Below are positions 24,354-32,642 of a stretch of 64,000 nucleotides of DNA, piece by piece. How positions within the stretch are numbered: the stretch's first letter is position 1; each line of letters opens with the position of its first letter. The position numbers were made by a program, and so were the translations under genes. Origin of the DNA: JACCZR01 sp035296565 (GTDB taxonomy: Bacteria; Actinomycetota; Thermoleophilia; Solirubrobacterales; Thermoleophilaceae); the NCBI GenBank assembly GCA_035296565.1, contig DATHAQ010000041.1:1-64000 (forward strand). The letters run 5' to 3'. The notes beneath the pieces are model-generated. The model was not told the DNA's origin. It searched no databases and saw only the letters and a list, made by a program, of their open reading frames with translations.

Positions 24354-25408
24354 CTGTCGCCCTTCAGCCGGTCGACCGCGTCGTGGCGCTCGGCCTCCGA
24401 GACCAGCAGGCTGCCCCCGGGTCCGCAGCCCAGGCAGGAGGGCTTGAGCACCTCCGACTCGCCGGTGCCGCCCAGCATGGCGTCGAGGCTCAGGGCGAGG
24501 ATGCCCGGGCCGTGGAGGTCGGTCTTGAAGGCCCGTGGCGCGCGCCACGCCGCCCACGGCGCACGGAAGAGCATGAACGGCGAGAAGAACTGGCCGCGTA
24601 CGCCTGAGAGCAGCTGCTGCTGGCGAGCGGCGCGGTCGGTGTCGTCCTCGGATGGCGCGCAGTTGTTCTTGCGCACGCGCGCCCACCCGAGCGCCTTGCG
24701 CCCGTCGAGGTGGTTCTCGCCCTTCTTGAACCGGAGGCCCTTCCAGAAGTTGTCGAACGGCGGCGAGCAGACCGGCCGCTTCGCGGTCACGGTGATCCCG
24801 CCGACGGCGTCCACGAACTTCGGGAAGCCCTTGAAGTCGATCTCCATCAGGTGGTTGATCTTCAGGTCGTTCCCGAGGTACTGCTCGACGGTCTCGATCA
24901 TCAGCGCCCGCCCGCCGAGCGCATAGGCGGCGTTGATCTTCTGGGCGTCGTGCCCGGGGATCTGGGTGTAGGCGTCGCGGGGGATGGAGAGCCTTCGGAA
25001 GCCGCCGAGGCTCGCGTGAAGGACCATGATCGTGTCGGCGCGAGCGGGGCCGGTCTGGCTCTTGTCGATCGAGTCGCCCGCCCGGGTGTCGGTGCCGAGG
25101 ACGAGGAGGTTGCTGCCGGCCAGGATGCTGCTTCCTCCCGAGAGGGCGCGCTCGCTCTTGGGCGACAGGCCGCCGTTGAGCTGGGCGCTGAGCAGGAACA
25201 GAGCCAGGGAGAAAACCAGCCAACCGGCCAGCGCCAGAGCGGCGATCTTCAGCGCACGGCCGGGGGACATGCCGCGGCGCTCGCGAGGCTGCCTGGGTCC
25301 CTTGTCCCGCCCGCGCCTGCGCAGCCCCTCGAGCCCGCGCGCGCCGAGCCCCGAGAAGGGATTTCTGCGGCTCTTGTAGACCTTGTATTCGGGCGGCGAG
25401 TCCGGCAT
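24350..25408 (-). CDS. LytR-CpsA-Psr (LCP) family cell-wall ligase
   Basis: Membrane protein of 352 residues: a basic cytoplasmic N-terminus, one membrane helix (LKIAALALAGWLVFSLALFLLSA, about residues 50-72), then the extracellular LCP domain. Family segments are SNLLVLGTDTRAGD, RADTIMVLHASLGGFRRLSIPRDAYTQIPG, KINAAYALGG and VDAVGGITVTAKRPVC, and the arginines and aspartates that bind the lipid pyrophosphate are present. LCP enzymes attach wall polymers to peptidoglycan. I chose ATG 25408, which has AAGGG just upstream. A TATAAG box next to it overlaps the -10 box of the divergent ROK gene. Confidence 0.9.
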   Translation of the reverse strand: MPDSPPEYKVYKSRRNPFSGLGARGLEGLRRRGRDKGPRQPRERRGMSPGRALKIAALALAGWLVFSLALFLLSAQLNGGLSPKSERALSGGSSILAGSNLLVLGTDTRAGDSIDKSQTGPARADTIMVLHASLGGFRRLSIPRDAYTQIPGHDAQKINAAYALGGRALMIETVEQYLGNDLKINHLMEIDFKGFPKFVDAVGGITVTAKRPVCSPPFDNFWKGLRFKKGENHLDGRKALGWARVRKNNCAPSEDDTDRAARQQQLLSGVRGQFFSPFMLFRAPWAAWRAPRAFKTDLHGPGILALSLDAMLGGTGESEVLKPSCLGCGPGGSLLVSEAERHDAVDRLKGDS

Positions 25409-25415
25409 CTGGTCC

Positions 25416-25425
25416 CTTATATCGT
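25416..25425. promoter_or_regulatory. Putative overlapping divergent -10 boxes (LCP and ROK genes)
   Basis: CTTATATCGT gives TATAAG on the minus strand, seven bases before the LCP ATG, and TATCGT on the plus strand, six bases before the ROK ATG. Confidence 0.4.
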
Positions 25426-25431
25426 CCGGCG

Positions 25432-26367
25432 ATGCCGCCAAAGCGCGTCATCGGCGTCGACGCGGGGGGCACGAAGCTGCTTGGCGGCGTGGTGGACGAC
25501 CGCCTCGTGGTGCACAACCGGGTCCATCGCCTGTGGCGCGGAGCCGACCGCGAGGAGACGCTGCGCATCGTAGTCGAGGCGGTCGAGGAGCTGCGCGCCG
25601 CGGCCCCTGACGCCGCCGCCGCCGGCTTCGGGATCCCCTCGCTGGTGTCCGGGGGCCGATCGGTCGCCTCGGTGCACCTGCCCCTCGACGACGTCCCCTT
25701 CGGGGACCTCATGGCCGAGCGCCTCGGGATACCCGTGCTGGTGGACAACGATGTCAACGCCGCCGTCCTCGCCGAGCATCGCTTCGGCGCCGCGCGCGGC
25801 ACCTCGCACGCGGTCATGTTCGCCCTGGGCACCGGAATCGGCGGTGGGCTGATCCTGGACGGGCGCGTCTACCGCGGGGCAACCGGGGCGGCCGGCGAGC
25901 TGGGGCACACCGTCGTCGACGTCGACGGCCCGCCCTGCCCGTGCGGCGGCCGCGGCTGCCTCGAGGTGCTGGCCTCGGGGACCGCGATCGGCATCGCCGG
26001 CACGGAGGCCGCCCGCGCCCATCCCCGCTCCGCGCTGGGCAAGCGCCTCGAGGACGACGGGGCGATTCGCGGCAGCTTCGTCACCGAGCTCGCTCACGCC
26101 GGCGACGAGCTGGCCCGGGAGGCGGTCTGCTCGGTGGGCCGCCGCCTCGGTGCCGGGCTAGTCAGCGTGCTCAACGTGCTCGACCCCGAGGTGGCGGTGA
26201 TCGGCGGGGGCGCCGTCGCCGCGGGCGACATGCTGCTCGATCCTGCGCGCGAGGTGCTCGACACCCAGGGCCTGGGCCCGCCCCGCATGCGCGTGGTGCC
26301 CGCCCACTTCGGCAGCGAGTCGGGGATGCTCGGAGCCGCTTTGTTGGCGCTGGACGCCGCCGCGTGA
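25432..26367 (+). CDS. ROK-family sugar kinase (glucokinase-like)
   Basis: Protein of 311 residues of the actin-like ATPase fold. It starts with the phosphate-1 loop VIGVDAGGTKLLGGVV, has VLVDNDVNAAVLAEHRFGAARG with the catalytic aspartate, FALGTGIGGGLILDG as phosphate-2, and GAAGELGHTVVD followed by the zinc motif CPCGGRGCLE. These fit a glucokinase or other hexose kinase rather than a ROK repressor, because no DNA-binding domain precedes the kinase. The start codon fits a leaderless promoter. Its stop overlaps the rsmI start. Confidence 0.88.
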   Translation: MPPKRVIGVDAGGTKLLGGVVDDRLVVHNRVHRLWRGADREETLRIVVEAVEELRAAAPDAAAAGFGIPSLVSGGRSVASVHLPLDDVPFGDLMAERLGIPVLVDNDVNAAVLAEHRFGAARGTSHAVMFALGTGIGGGLILDGRVYRGATGAAGELGHTVVDVDGPPCPCGGRGCLEVLASGTAIGIAGTEAARAHPRSALGKRLEDDGAIRGSFVTELAHAGDELAREAVCSVGRRLGAGLVSVLNVLDPEVAVIGGGAVAAGDMLLDPAREVLDTQGLGPPRMRVVPAHFGSESGMLGAALLALDAAA

Positions 26368-27185
26368 GCGGGCGGCTGGTCGTCTGCCCGACGCCCATCG
26401 GGAACCTCGAGGACGTCACCCTGCGTGTGCTCTCCGCGCTACGCGACGCCGACGTGGTGGCCTGCGAGGACACTCGCCGCACCCGCGTGCTGCTGGACCG
26501 CTACGGGGTCTCCGCACGGCTGGTCGCCTACCACGAGCACAACGAGTCGGCCCAGGCCGCGGCGCTGGTCGAACAGATGCACCGCGGCGAGACCGTCGCT
26601 CTGGTCTCCGACGCCGGCATGCCGCTGGTCTCCGACCCCGGTTTCGTCCTCGTGCGCTCCTGCGTGGCCGCCGGGGTGGAGGTGGAGGTGCTGCCCGGAC
26701 CCTCGGCGGCGCTCGCTGCCCTGGTGGCCTCGGCGCTCCCTGCCGACCACTGGCGCTTCGAGGGCTTCCTGCCGCGCAAGAAGGGCGAGCTGCGCTCCCT
26801 GCTGGCCGAGCCGGGAGGGACGCTCGTCGCGTTCGAGTCGCCCCGCCGGGTGGCGGCCTCGTTGGAGGTGCTCGCCTCGATCGATCCCTCGCGACCCGTC
26901 GCGGTGTGCCGCGAGCTCACCAAGGCGCACGAGGAGGTCGTGCGTGGCGAGGCTGCGGAGCTCGCTCGGCGCTACGCCGACGAGGATCCTCGGGGGGAGG
27001 TGGTGCTCGTGATCGGCCCGGCTGCCCCGCCGGCCTCGGATCCCTCCGCGCCCGCGGGGCTCGATGCGCTGCGGCGGCTGGTGGAGGCGGGCGCCCGCCC
27101 CCGGCCCGCCGCGGCGGTGGTCGCCGAGCTGACCGGCGGGCGGGCGAATGAGCTCTACCGGGCGCTGATGAGGTCGGAGGACTGA
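26364..27185 (+). CDS. rsmI: 16S rRNA (cytidine-1402-2'-O)-methyltransferase
   Basis: SAM-dependent tetrapyrrole-methylase-fold enzyme of 273 residues that modifies C1402 in the ribosomal decoding centre. Signature segments are LVVCPTPIGNLEDVTLRVL at the N-terminus, VACEDTRRTRVLLD, VALVSDAGMPLVSDPGFVLVR and VLPGPSAALAALVASAL, and WRFEGFLPRKKGELRS. The GTG start overlaps the ROK kinase stop as GTGA (26364-26367). The link with a sugar kinase is not functional as far as known; a palindromic repeat follows it. Confidence 0.95.
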   Translation: MSGRLVVCPTPIGNLEDVTLRVLSALRDADVVACEDTRRTRVLLDRYGVSARLVAYHEHNESAQAAALVEQMHRGETVALVSDAGMPLVSDPGFVLVRSCVAAGVEVEVLPGPSAALAALVASALPADHWRFEGFLPRKKGELRSLLAEPGGTLVAFESPRRVAASLEVLASIDPSRPVAVCRELTKAHEEVVRGEAAELARRYADEDPRGEVVLVIGPAAPPASDPSAPAGLDALRRLVEAGARPRPAAAVVAELTGGRANELYRALMRSED

Positions 27186-27223
27186 CGCTCGTGCGCGGCT
27201 GGCTCGGCGGGACATCGCCCATC

Positions 27224-27258
27224 CCTCCAGAGAATCGCTCAGCCGCCTGACGGTTTCC
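27224..27258 (+). repeat. Intergenic palindromic repeat, copy C
   Basis: The core GCTCAGCCGCCTGACGGTTT has arms TCAG/CTGA around CCGC, preceded by CCTCCAGAGAATC and followed by TTTCCGA. This matches the order CTCC-GAA-GCTCAG-CTGA-TTTCC in copies A and B downstream of mdh. Confidence 0.5.
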
Positions 27259-27290
27259 GACCCCCTGCCCGCGCCTCGCCCCTCACCTGT

Positions 27291-27327
27291 GTAACGCCCG
27301 AGTGACGAACTCCCCGCGGAGCGTTAC
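27291..27327. repeat. Inverted repeat GTAACGC...GCGTTAC
   Basis: Seven-base arms are separated by 23 bases, between rsmI and the M23 peptidase. It may be a regulatory site or RNA stem; the spacing is wide for a single operator. Confidence 0.35.
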
Positions 27328-27390
27328 GCACCGCTACGACTCACCCGCCCCCGCGCCCCGCGGCCGCCGAGCCCGCCTACGGTCGCGGAC

Positions 27391-28425
27391 ATGGCTCGCA
27401 TCTCCCTCCTTCTCGCCTTCAGCGCCCTCTTCCTGTCGGTCGCCGCGACACCCGCACGCGCGGCGGGAAGCTGGGCGTGGCCGGTCCGCGGGGACGTCAT
27501 CACCTCCTATCGCAACGGCGCCGACCCCTACGCGGGCGGACAGCACCGCGGCATCGACATCGCCTCTCCGGTAGGTCGGGCGGTGGCGGCCCCCACTGCA
27601 GGGCGGATCACCTTCGCGGGCACGGCCGGCTCCTCCGGTCTGACGGTCTCGCTTCGGACGGCCGGCGGCCGCTGGGACACGTCATACCTGCACCTGGCCT
27701 CGCTGTCGGTTCGCAAAGGCGACCGCGTCAGCGCCGGTGGCCGGCTCGGCGCCGTGGGCACCACCGGTCGCCGTTCGGCCGAGCGACCGCACCTTCATTT
27801 CGGCGTCCGAGAGGCGGGCAGCCGCCACGGCTACCGCGACCCGCTCGACTTCCTGGCACCGCTGGGCGGGCCGGGTCAGGCCCGGCCCGGCCCCGCCGGC
27901 GCACCGCTGCCGGTTCCGCGCGGGGCAAAGCCCGCTCCGGCACCGGCTGCAGCGCCGACGAGCGGCCCCTCGCCCGCCGGCAGCCGCGTGCCCCAGCCGG
28001 CGGGAGCGCCGGGTCGAGCACCTGCCCCCGCGCCTTGGCACGCGGGCTCGGCGGTGGCGCGGGCCCTTGCTCCCGCCGCACTCGGCCCCGCGCCAGAGCC
28101 GCGACGCGCAGCGCACGGCGCGGCACCCGCGAAGTCAGCAGCGCCGGCCACCGCCCACGGCGCGGCAGCAGGGCATACCCCGGCGTTCACCCCTCGCGAC
28201 AGGGGTGCTCCGGCGCCTGCCACCAGCGGCGGTGTTCGAGCACGGGCGCCGGCCGCCGGCGGGTTCGACCTGGGCTGGGCGCTCGCCTGCTTCGGCGTGG
28301 CGGCGGCCGCTCTGGCGCTCGGCAAGCCGATCCGGGGCCAAAAGCCGGGAGCCCGACTCGGGACAGCGGCCCTTAGGGTCTTCGGGGGATGGCCTACTAC
28401 GTCACGACCCCGATCTACTACGTGA
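27391..28425 (+). CDS. Secreted M23-family peptidase (LytM-like) with low-complexity tail
   Basis: Protein of 344 residues: signal peptide (cleaved after about residue 24, ...ARAAG), then a LytM domain with zinc ligands in GGQHRGIDIASPVGRAV (HxxxD) and RPHLHFGVRE (HxH), which cuts peptidoglycan cross-links or activates amidases. After about residue 160 comes a long Pro/Ala/Gly-rich region, then a hydrophobic segment (FDLGWALACFGVAAAALALG) that may anchor it. The last 37 bases overlap metG in another frame, so the true end of the protein or a small error there is worth checking. The tail probably spans the cell wall. Confidence 0.85.
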   Translation: MARISLLLAFSALFLSVAATPARAAGSWAWPVRGDVITSYRNGADPYAGGQHRGIDIASPVGRAVAAPTAGRITFAGTAGSSGLTVSLRTAGGRWDTSYLHLASLSVRKGDRVSAGGRLGAVGTTGRRSAERPHLHFGVREAGSRHGYRDPLDFLAPLGGPGQARPGPAGAPLPVPRGAKPAPAPAAAPTSGPSPAGSRVPQPAGAPGRAPAPAPWHAGSAVARALAPAALGPAPEPRRAAHGAAPAKSAAPATAHGAAAGHTPAFTPRDRGAPAPATSGGVRARAPAAGGFDLGWALACFGVAAAALALGKPIRGQKPGARLGTAALRVFGGWPTTSRPRSTT

Positions 28426-29906
28426 ATGCGGAGCCCCACCTGGGCCACGCGTACACGACGATCGCGGCCGACGTGCTCGCTCGCCACATGCGCCAGCGCG
28501 GCGAGGACGTCTTCTTCCTCACGGGAACCGACGAGCACGGCGAGCCGGTCACCCAGGTCGCCGAGCGTGAGGGGATCACGCCCCGCGAGCTGGGCGACCG
28601 CAACTACGTCCGCTTCAAGGACCTGGCGGCAACCCTCGGCGTCACCAACGACTTCTTCATCCGCACCACCGACCCCGAGCACCACGAGGTCGTCCAGCGG
28701 GTGGTGCAGCGCATCCACGACAACGGTCACGTCTACGCCGGTACCTACGAGGGCTGGTACTGCCCTCGCTGCGCCGACTTCAAGACCGACTCGGAGCTCG
28801 TGGAAGGCAACAAGTGCGCGATCCACCTGATCGAGCTCGAGCGCGAGCGGGAGGACAACTGGTTCTTCCGGCTGTCGTCGTTTCAGCAGCCGCTCGAGCG
28901 GCTGTACACCGAGCGCCCCGACTTCGTCACCCCGCAGATCCGCTTCAACGAGGCCCTCTCGTTCGTCGAGCAGGGCCTGCAGGACATCTCGCTCTCGCGC
29001 GCACGCCTGAAGTGGGGCGTCCCGGTGCCGTGGGACGAGTCGCAGGTCATCTACGTCTGGATCGACGCGCTCATCAACTACTACTCCGCCCTCTCCTACG
29101 CACGGGAGGGCGAGGACCTCACCGATCGCTTCTGGCCGGCAGACGTCCACCTCATCGGCAAGGACATCCTCAAGTTCCACGCCGTGATCTGGCCGGCAAT
29201 GCTGATGGCCGCGGACATCGAGGTCCCCCGTCGGGTGGGCATCCACGGCTTCCTCCTGCTCGGCGAGCACAAGATGTCCAAGTCGCTGGGCAACGTGATC
29301 GACCCGTTCCAGGTGGTCGAGCTCTACGGCGCCGACGCGCTGCGCTACTACGCCATGCGCGAGGTCCGCTTCGGCCAGGACGGCGAGGTCTCGCCCGAGG
29401 GCTTCGAGAACCGCTACACGAGCGACCTCGCCAACGAGTACGGCAACCTGGCGAGCCGAACGCTGGCCATGGTCAGTCGCTACCGCGACGGCGTGGTTCC
29501 CGACGTCGAGCCGCCGGCCGCCCTGGCCGAGCTGTTCGACGGCCTGGGCGAGCGCGTGTGCGCCTGCCTGGACGCCACCGAGCCGACCGGCGCCCTGGAC
29601 GAGATATGGCAGCGCGTCCGGGGCCTCAACGGGTATGTGCAGGAGCAGCAGCCGTGGCAGCTGGCCAAGGACCCGGCCGAGGCCGAGCGCCTCGACGCCG
29701 TGCTGCTGGGGGTCGCCGAGGGCCTGCGGGTGGTCTCGCTGCTGCTGTGGCCGTTCGTGCCCACCGCGGCCGAGCGGCTGCTCGACGCGCTCGGGGCCGA
29801 GGACCGCTCGGTCGAGGCCGCGAAGTTCGGCAGCGTGGTGGGAGGCGCGACGCTGGGGGAGCTCGGCCAGCTCTTTCCCAAGGTCGAGCCCGCCGCAGCG
29901 GCGTAG
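28389..29906 (+). CDS. metG: Methionyl-tRNA synthetase
   Basis: Class I aminoacyl-tRNA synthetase of 505 residues, the short form without a C-terminal tRNA-binding domain. It has the HIGH-like motif EPHLGHAYTT near residue 15, the zinc-type insert WYCPRCADF with a later single cysteine, and the KMSKS loop (HKMSKSLGNVIDP) near residue 300. The ATG is preceded by TAGGGT nine bases upstream, so it may have its own leaderless start inside the end of the peptidase gene. It starts the run metG-tatD-rsmA-ispE, which is common in bacteria. Confidence 0.97.
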   Translation: MAYYVTTPIYYVNAEPHLGHAYTTIAADVLARHMRQRGEDVFFLTGTDEHGEPVTQVAEREGITPRELGDRNYVRFKDLAATLGVTNDFFIRTTDPEHHEVVQRVVQRIHDNGHVYAGTYEGWYCPRCADFKTDSELVEGNKCAIHLIELEREREDNWFFRLSSFQQPLERLYTERPDFVTPQIRFNEALSFVEQGLQDISLSRARLKWGVPVPWDESQVIYVWIDALINYYSALSYAREGEDLTDRFWPADVHLIGKDILKFHAVIWPAMLMAADIEVPRRVGIHGFLLLGEHKMSKSLGNVIDPFQVVELYGADALRYYAMREVRFGQDGEVSPEGFENRYTSDLANEYGNLASRTLAMVSRYRDGVVPDVEPPAALAELFDGLGERVCACLDATEPTGALDEIWQRVRGLNGYVQEQQPWQLAKDPAEAERLDAVLLGVAEGLRVVSLLLWPFVPTAAERLLDALGAEDRSVEAAKFGSVVGGATLGELGQLFPKVEPAAAA

Positions 29907-30646
29907 TGGTCGACACCCATTGTCACCTCGACTCATGCGAGCCCGACTCCGGCCGGCTGGTCGAGCGGGCGCGGGCCGCGGGCGTGACCAAGCTCGCCAC
30001 AGTGGGCCCGGATCGCGACTCGGTCGCGGCCGTGGGGCGGCTGTCCGCCGAGCACGATGAGGTGTTCAAGATCGTCGGGCTCCACCCCAACAGCGCCGCG
30101 GGGTTCGACGGTTGGCTCCCCGAGGAGGAGGCGCGCCGGCCGAAGGTGGTCGCCATCGGCGAGACCGGCCTCGACTACTACCGCGACCACGCCCCACGCG
30201 AGGACCAGATGCGGGCGTTCGCCGCCCATGCTGAGTTGGCGCGCGAGCTCGACCTGCCGCTGGTCATCCACACCCGCGCCGCCGAGGAGGACACTTTTGC
30301 GCTACTCGCCGAGCGCGCGCGCGGCCTCACGGTGATCCTCCACTGCTTCTCGGCGCCGGGCCGCCTCGACGAGGCGGTCGAGCGCGGCTACCTGTGCTCG
30401 TTCGCCGGCAACGTCACCTACCCCAAGGCGAGCGATCTGCAGGACGCGGCCGAGCGGGTGCCCGACGAGCTGCTGCTCGTGGAGACCGACTCGCCCTACC
30501 TCGCCCCCCAGCCGGTGCGCGGGAAGCCCAACGAGCCGGCCAACGTCACGCTGACGGCCCGCTTCGTCGCCGAGCGGCGGGGAGTGGCCTACGAGGAGCT
30601 GGAGGCGCTGGTGGAGGCGAACGCCGCCCGCGTCTTCGGGTGGTGA
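29906..30646 (+). CDS. tatD: TatD-family deoxyribonuclease
   Basis: Metal-dependent hydrolase of 246 residues, TIM-barrel fold. It has the N-terminal VDTHCHLDS with two metal histidines, AIGETGLDYYRDH, VIHTRAAEEDT, ILHCFSAP and LVETDSPYLAPQPVRGKPNEPANV, all family signatures. TatD proteins degrade DNA or D-aminoacyl-tRNA by-products. The GTG start shares one base with the metG stop (TAGTG), and its own stop overlaps the rsmA start as GTGA. In this position it is often called YcfH or a TatD-like nuclease. Confidence 0.94.
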   Translation: MVDTHCHLDSCEPDSGRLVERARAAGVTKLATVGPDRDSVAAVGRLSAEHDEVFKIVGLHPNSAAGFDGWLPEEEARRPKVVAIGETGLDYYRDHAPREDQMRAFAAHAELARELDLPLVIHTRAAEEDTFALLAERARGLTVILHCFSAPGRLDEAVERGYLCSFAGNVTYPKASDLQDAAERVPDELLLVETDSPYLAPQPVRGKPNEPANVTLTARFVAERRGVAYEELEALVEANAARVFGW

Positions 30647-31527
30647 CCGCCGAGCCGGGAGAGAGCAAGCTGCCGCGCTCGGCCGGCCGGCGCGCGGCCC
30701 GCGCTCCTCGCCAGGCGAGCCTCCGGCGCCTGCGGCAGTTCGACGTCCGTCCCAACCGCGAGCTGGGGCAGAACTTCCTCGTCGACGACAACCTACTCAG
30801 GGTCATCGGCGATGCCGCCGAGGTGAGCCCCGAAGACGTCGCGCTCGAGGTCGGCGGGGGCCTCGGCGTGCTCTCCGAATACCTGGCCCCCCGGGTGCGC
30901 CATCTGCACGTGGTGGAGGTCGACCGGCGGCTGAGGGAGCCGCTGGAGGAAGCGCTGGAGCCCTATGCCAACACAACGCTTCACCAGGCCGATGCCGTCG
31001 CCATGGCACTGGGCGAGCTGGTGCCGCGGCCCGGGAAGGTGATCGCGAACCTGCCCTACGGCGTGGCCGCCACCGTCTTGCTCAAGGCACTGGAGGAGCT
31101 GCCCGATGCGTCGCTTCTGGTCGCGATGGTCCAACGCGAAGTGGCAGAGCGGCTGGCTGCGGGTCCCGGGAAGGGCAAGCTCTACGGCGCGACTTCCGTT
31201 CTGGCCCAGCTCTCGTGCGACGTAGAGGTGCTGCGGCGCGTGCCGGCGACAGTGTTCCACCCCAAGCCGGCCGTCGAGTCGGCGCTGGTGCGGCTGCGCC
31301 GCGTGGGGCCGGCACCGACGGCCGGAGAGGCCGCGCTGGTGCACGAGGCCTTCGCTCACCGGCGCAAGGCGTTGGCGGGCTCGCTGGCGCTGGCGCCGGA
31401 CGCGGCGGAGGACGTCCGCGAGCGCACCCGCCGCGCGCTGGAGCAGCTCGGCCACCCGGCCGACGCCCGGGCGGAGCGCCTGGCGCCCGCCGACTTCCCG
31501 CGCCTGGCCGAGCTGCTGGGCCGCTGA
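30643..31527 (+). CDS. rsmA: 16S rRNA dimethyladenosine transferase
   Basis: SAM-dependent enzyme of 294 residues (KsgA) that dimethylates A1518 and A1519 of 16S rRNA. After a basic N-terminal extension it shows RPNRELGQNFLVDDNLLRVI, the SAM motif ALEVGGGLGVLSEYL, and the catalytic NLPYGVAATVL, then VPATVFHPKPAVESALVRL. The GTG start overlaps the tatD stop as GTGA. Next to ispE in the usual order for actinobacteria. The extension of about 35 residues (PRSAGRRAARAPRQASLRRLRQ) is longer than in most orthologues and could mean a later start. Confidence 0.95.
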   Translation: MTAEPGESKLPRSAGRRAARAPRQASLRRLRQFDVRPNRELGQNFLVDDNLLRVIGDAAEVSPEDVALEVGGGLGVLSEYLAPRVRHLHVVEVDRRLREPLEEALEPYANTTLHQADAVAMALGELVPRPGKVIANLPYGVAATVLLKALEELPDASLLVAMVQREVAERLAAGPGKGKLYGATSVLAQLSCDVEVLRRVPATVFHPKPAVESALVRLRRVGPAPTAGEAALVHEAFAHRRKALAGSLALAPDAAEDVRERTRRALEQLGHPADARAERLAPADFPRLAELLGR

Positions 31528-31528
31528 C

Positions 31529-32359
31529 GTGCTCCGCGAGAGCGCGCCCGCCAAGGTCAACCTCGTGCTGCACGTCGGGCGCCGACGCACCGACGGCCTC
31601 CACGAGCTCTGCTCCCTGTTCGCCCCGCTCGATCTGGCCGACGAGCTGGCCTTCGAGGCCGCGGCCCGCGACGAGGTTGTGGCGCCCGGCGTGGAGGGGC
31701 CGAACCTGGTCCAGCACGCGCTCGCGGCTTTCCGTACGCGCGCGGCGCTAGCACCGCTGCGCGTGACGATCGAAAAGCGGATCCCCGTGGCCGGCGGTCT
31801 GGGCGGCGGCAGCGCCGACGCCGCAGCGACACTGCGCGCGGCGAACCGCCTGGCGGGGGAGCCGCTCGCCCTGGGCGAGCTGCAGGCCCTCGGCGCCCCG
31901 ATCGGCGCCGACGTGCCCAGCCAGCTCGAGCCCGCCCCCGCGCTGGTGACCGGAGCGGGGGAGGCCGTTGAGCCCGTCGCGCTGCCGGCGCTGTGGCTCC
32001 TGCTGGTCCCCACTACCGAGGGGCTCTCGACCGCGGCGGTGTACGCCGAGCACGACCGCTTGGAGGCCGGGCGCGAGCAGCTCGACCCGCAGGCGCTCCG
32101 GGGCCTTGCGCACGCGGACGCCCCGAGGCTCGCGCCGGCGATGGAGAACGACCTCGAGGCGGCGGCGCTCTCGCTGCGGCCGGAGCTGCGGGCGACACTC
32201 GATCGCCTGGAGGCCCTGGGCGCGCTGCGTGCGCGGCTGAGCGGCTCGGGCCCCACCGCCGTAGGGCTCTTCGAGGCCCGGGAGGCCGCGGAGGCCGCCG
32301 CCGCGGCCATCCCCGGGGCCCTCGTCGTCTCCACCCGGCCGTCCCCTGCGTCACAATGA
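31529..32359 (+). CDS. ispE: 4-diphosphocytidyl-2-C-methyl-D-erythritol kinase
   Basis: GHMP kinase of 276 residues in the MEP isoprenoid pathway. It has SAPAKVNLVLHVGRRRTDGLHEL, the ATP loop PVAGGLGGGSADAAATLRA and C-terminal RLSGSGPTAVGLFEA. The first motif (ESAPAKVNL) and the catalytic lysine are in place. The GTG start lies one base after the rsmA stop, so translation is coupled. The proline- and alanine-rich spacing of loops suggests a normal enzyme; no missing residue seen. Confidence 0.95.
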   Translation: MLRESAPAKVNLVLHVGRRRTDGLHELCSLFAPLDLADELAFEAAARDEVVAPGVEGPNLVQHALAAFRTRAALAPLRVTIEKRIPVAGGLGGGSADAAATLRAANRLAGEPLALGELQALGAPIGADVPSQLEPAPALVTGAGEAVEPVALPALWLLLVPTTEGLSTAAVYAEHDRLEAGREQLDPQALRGLAHADAPRLAPAMENDLEAAALSLRPELRATLDRLEALGALRARLSGSGPTAVGLFEAREAAEAAAAAIPGALVVSTRPSPASQ

Positions 32360-32366
32360 CCCGCCG

Positions 32367-32591
32367 ATGGATCTGAGCCTGTCCACCACGGAGCTGGCGC
32401 TGGCCCTGGCCGCGGGCATCACGGGCGCCGGCTACATCGCCTTCATCCTCCTGCCCGCGTGGCATGCCTACAGCCGCTTGTGGGAGCGGGTGGCGGCCGC
32501 CTTCCTGACCCTCTTCATCCTGGCCACGCTGCTGGGCGTGGGGGCGGGGATCGGCTTCGCGATCGTCTGGAGCTACGACAGATACGCGTAG
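32367..32591 (+). CDS. Small two-helix membrane protein
   Basis: Protein of 74 residues with two membrane helices: ALALAAGITGAGYIAFILLPAWHAY and AAFLTLFILATLLGVGAGIGFAIVW, joined by a short charged loop (SRLWERV). Both are typical in size. I cannot assign a function. It starts seven bases after the ispE stop, and CACAAT lies nine bases upstream of its ATG. Confidence 0.7.
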   Translation: MDLSLSTTELALALAAGITGAGYIAFILLPAWHAYSRLWERVAAAFLTLFILATLLGVGAGIGFAIVWSYDRYA

Positions 32592-32642
32592 CGCTCGCGC
32601 GCTCGGGCCGCCGGCCTTGTTCCTCGGCCTAGAGTTGGCGCA

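Larger units (their letters stand above)
27186..27390. other. Intergenic region before the M23 peptidase gene
   Basis: Non-coding stretch of about 205 bases. It holds repeat copy C (27224-27258), an inverted pair GTAACGC/GCGTTAC (27291-27327), and a TACGGT box at 27378-27383 seven bases before the peptidase ATG. No known riboswitch was recognised. Confidence 0.55.

Noticed and set aside
27270..27390. A c-di-AMP (ydaO-type) riboswitch before the M23 peptidase
   Set aside because: Such riboswitches often precede wall hydrolases, but I could not find the expected conserved blocks, and a -10 box lies directly before the ATG.
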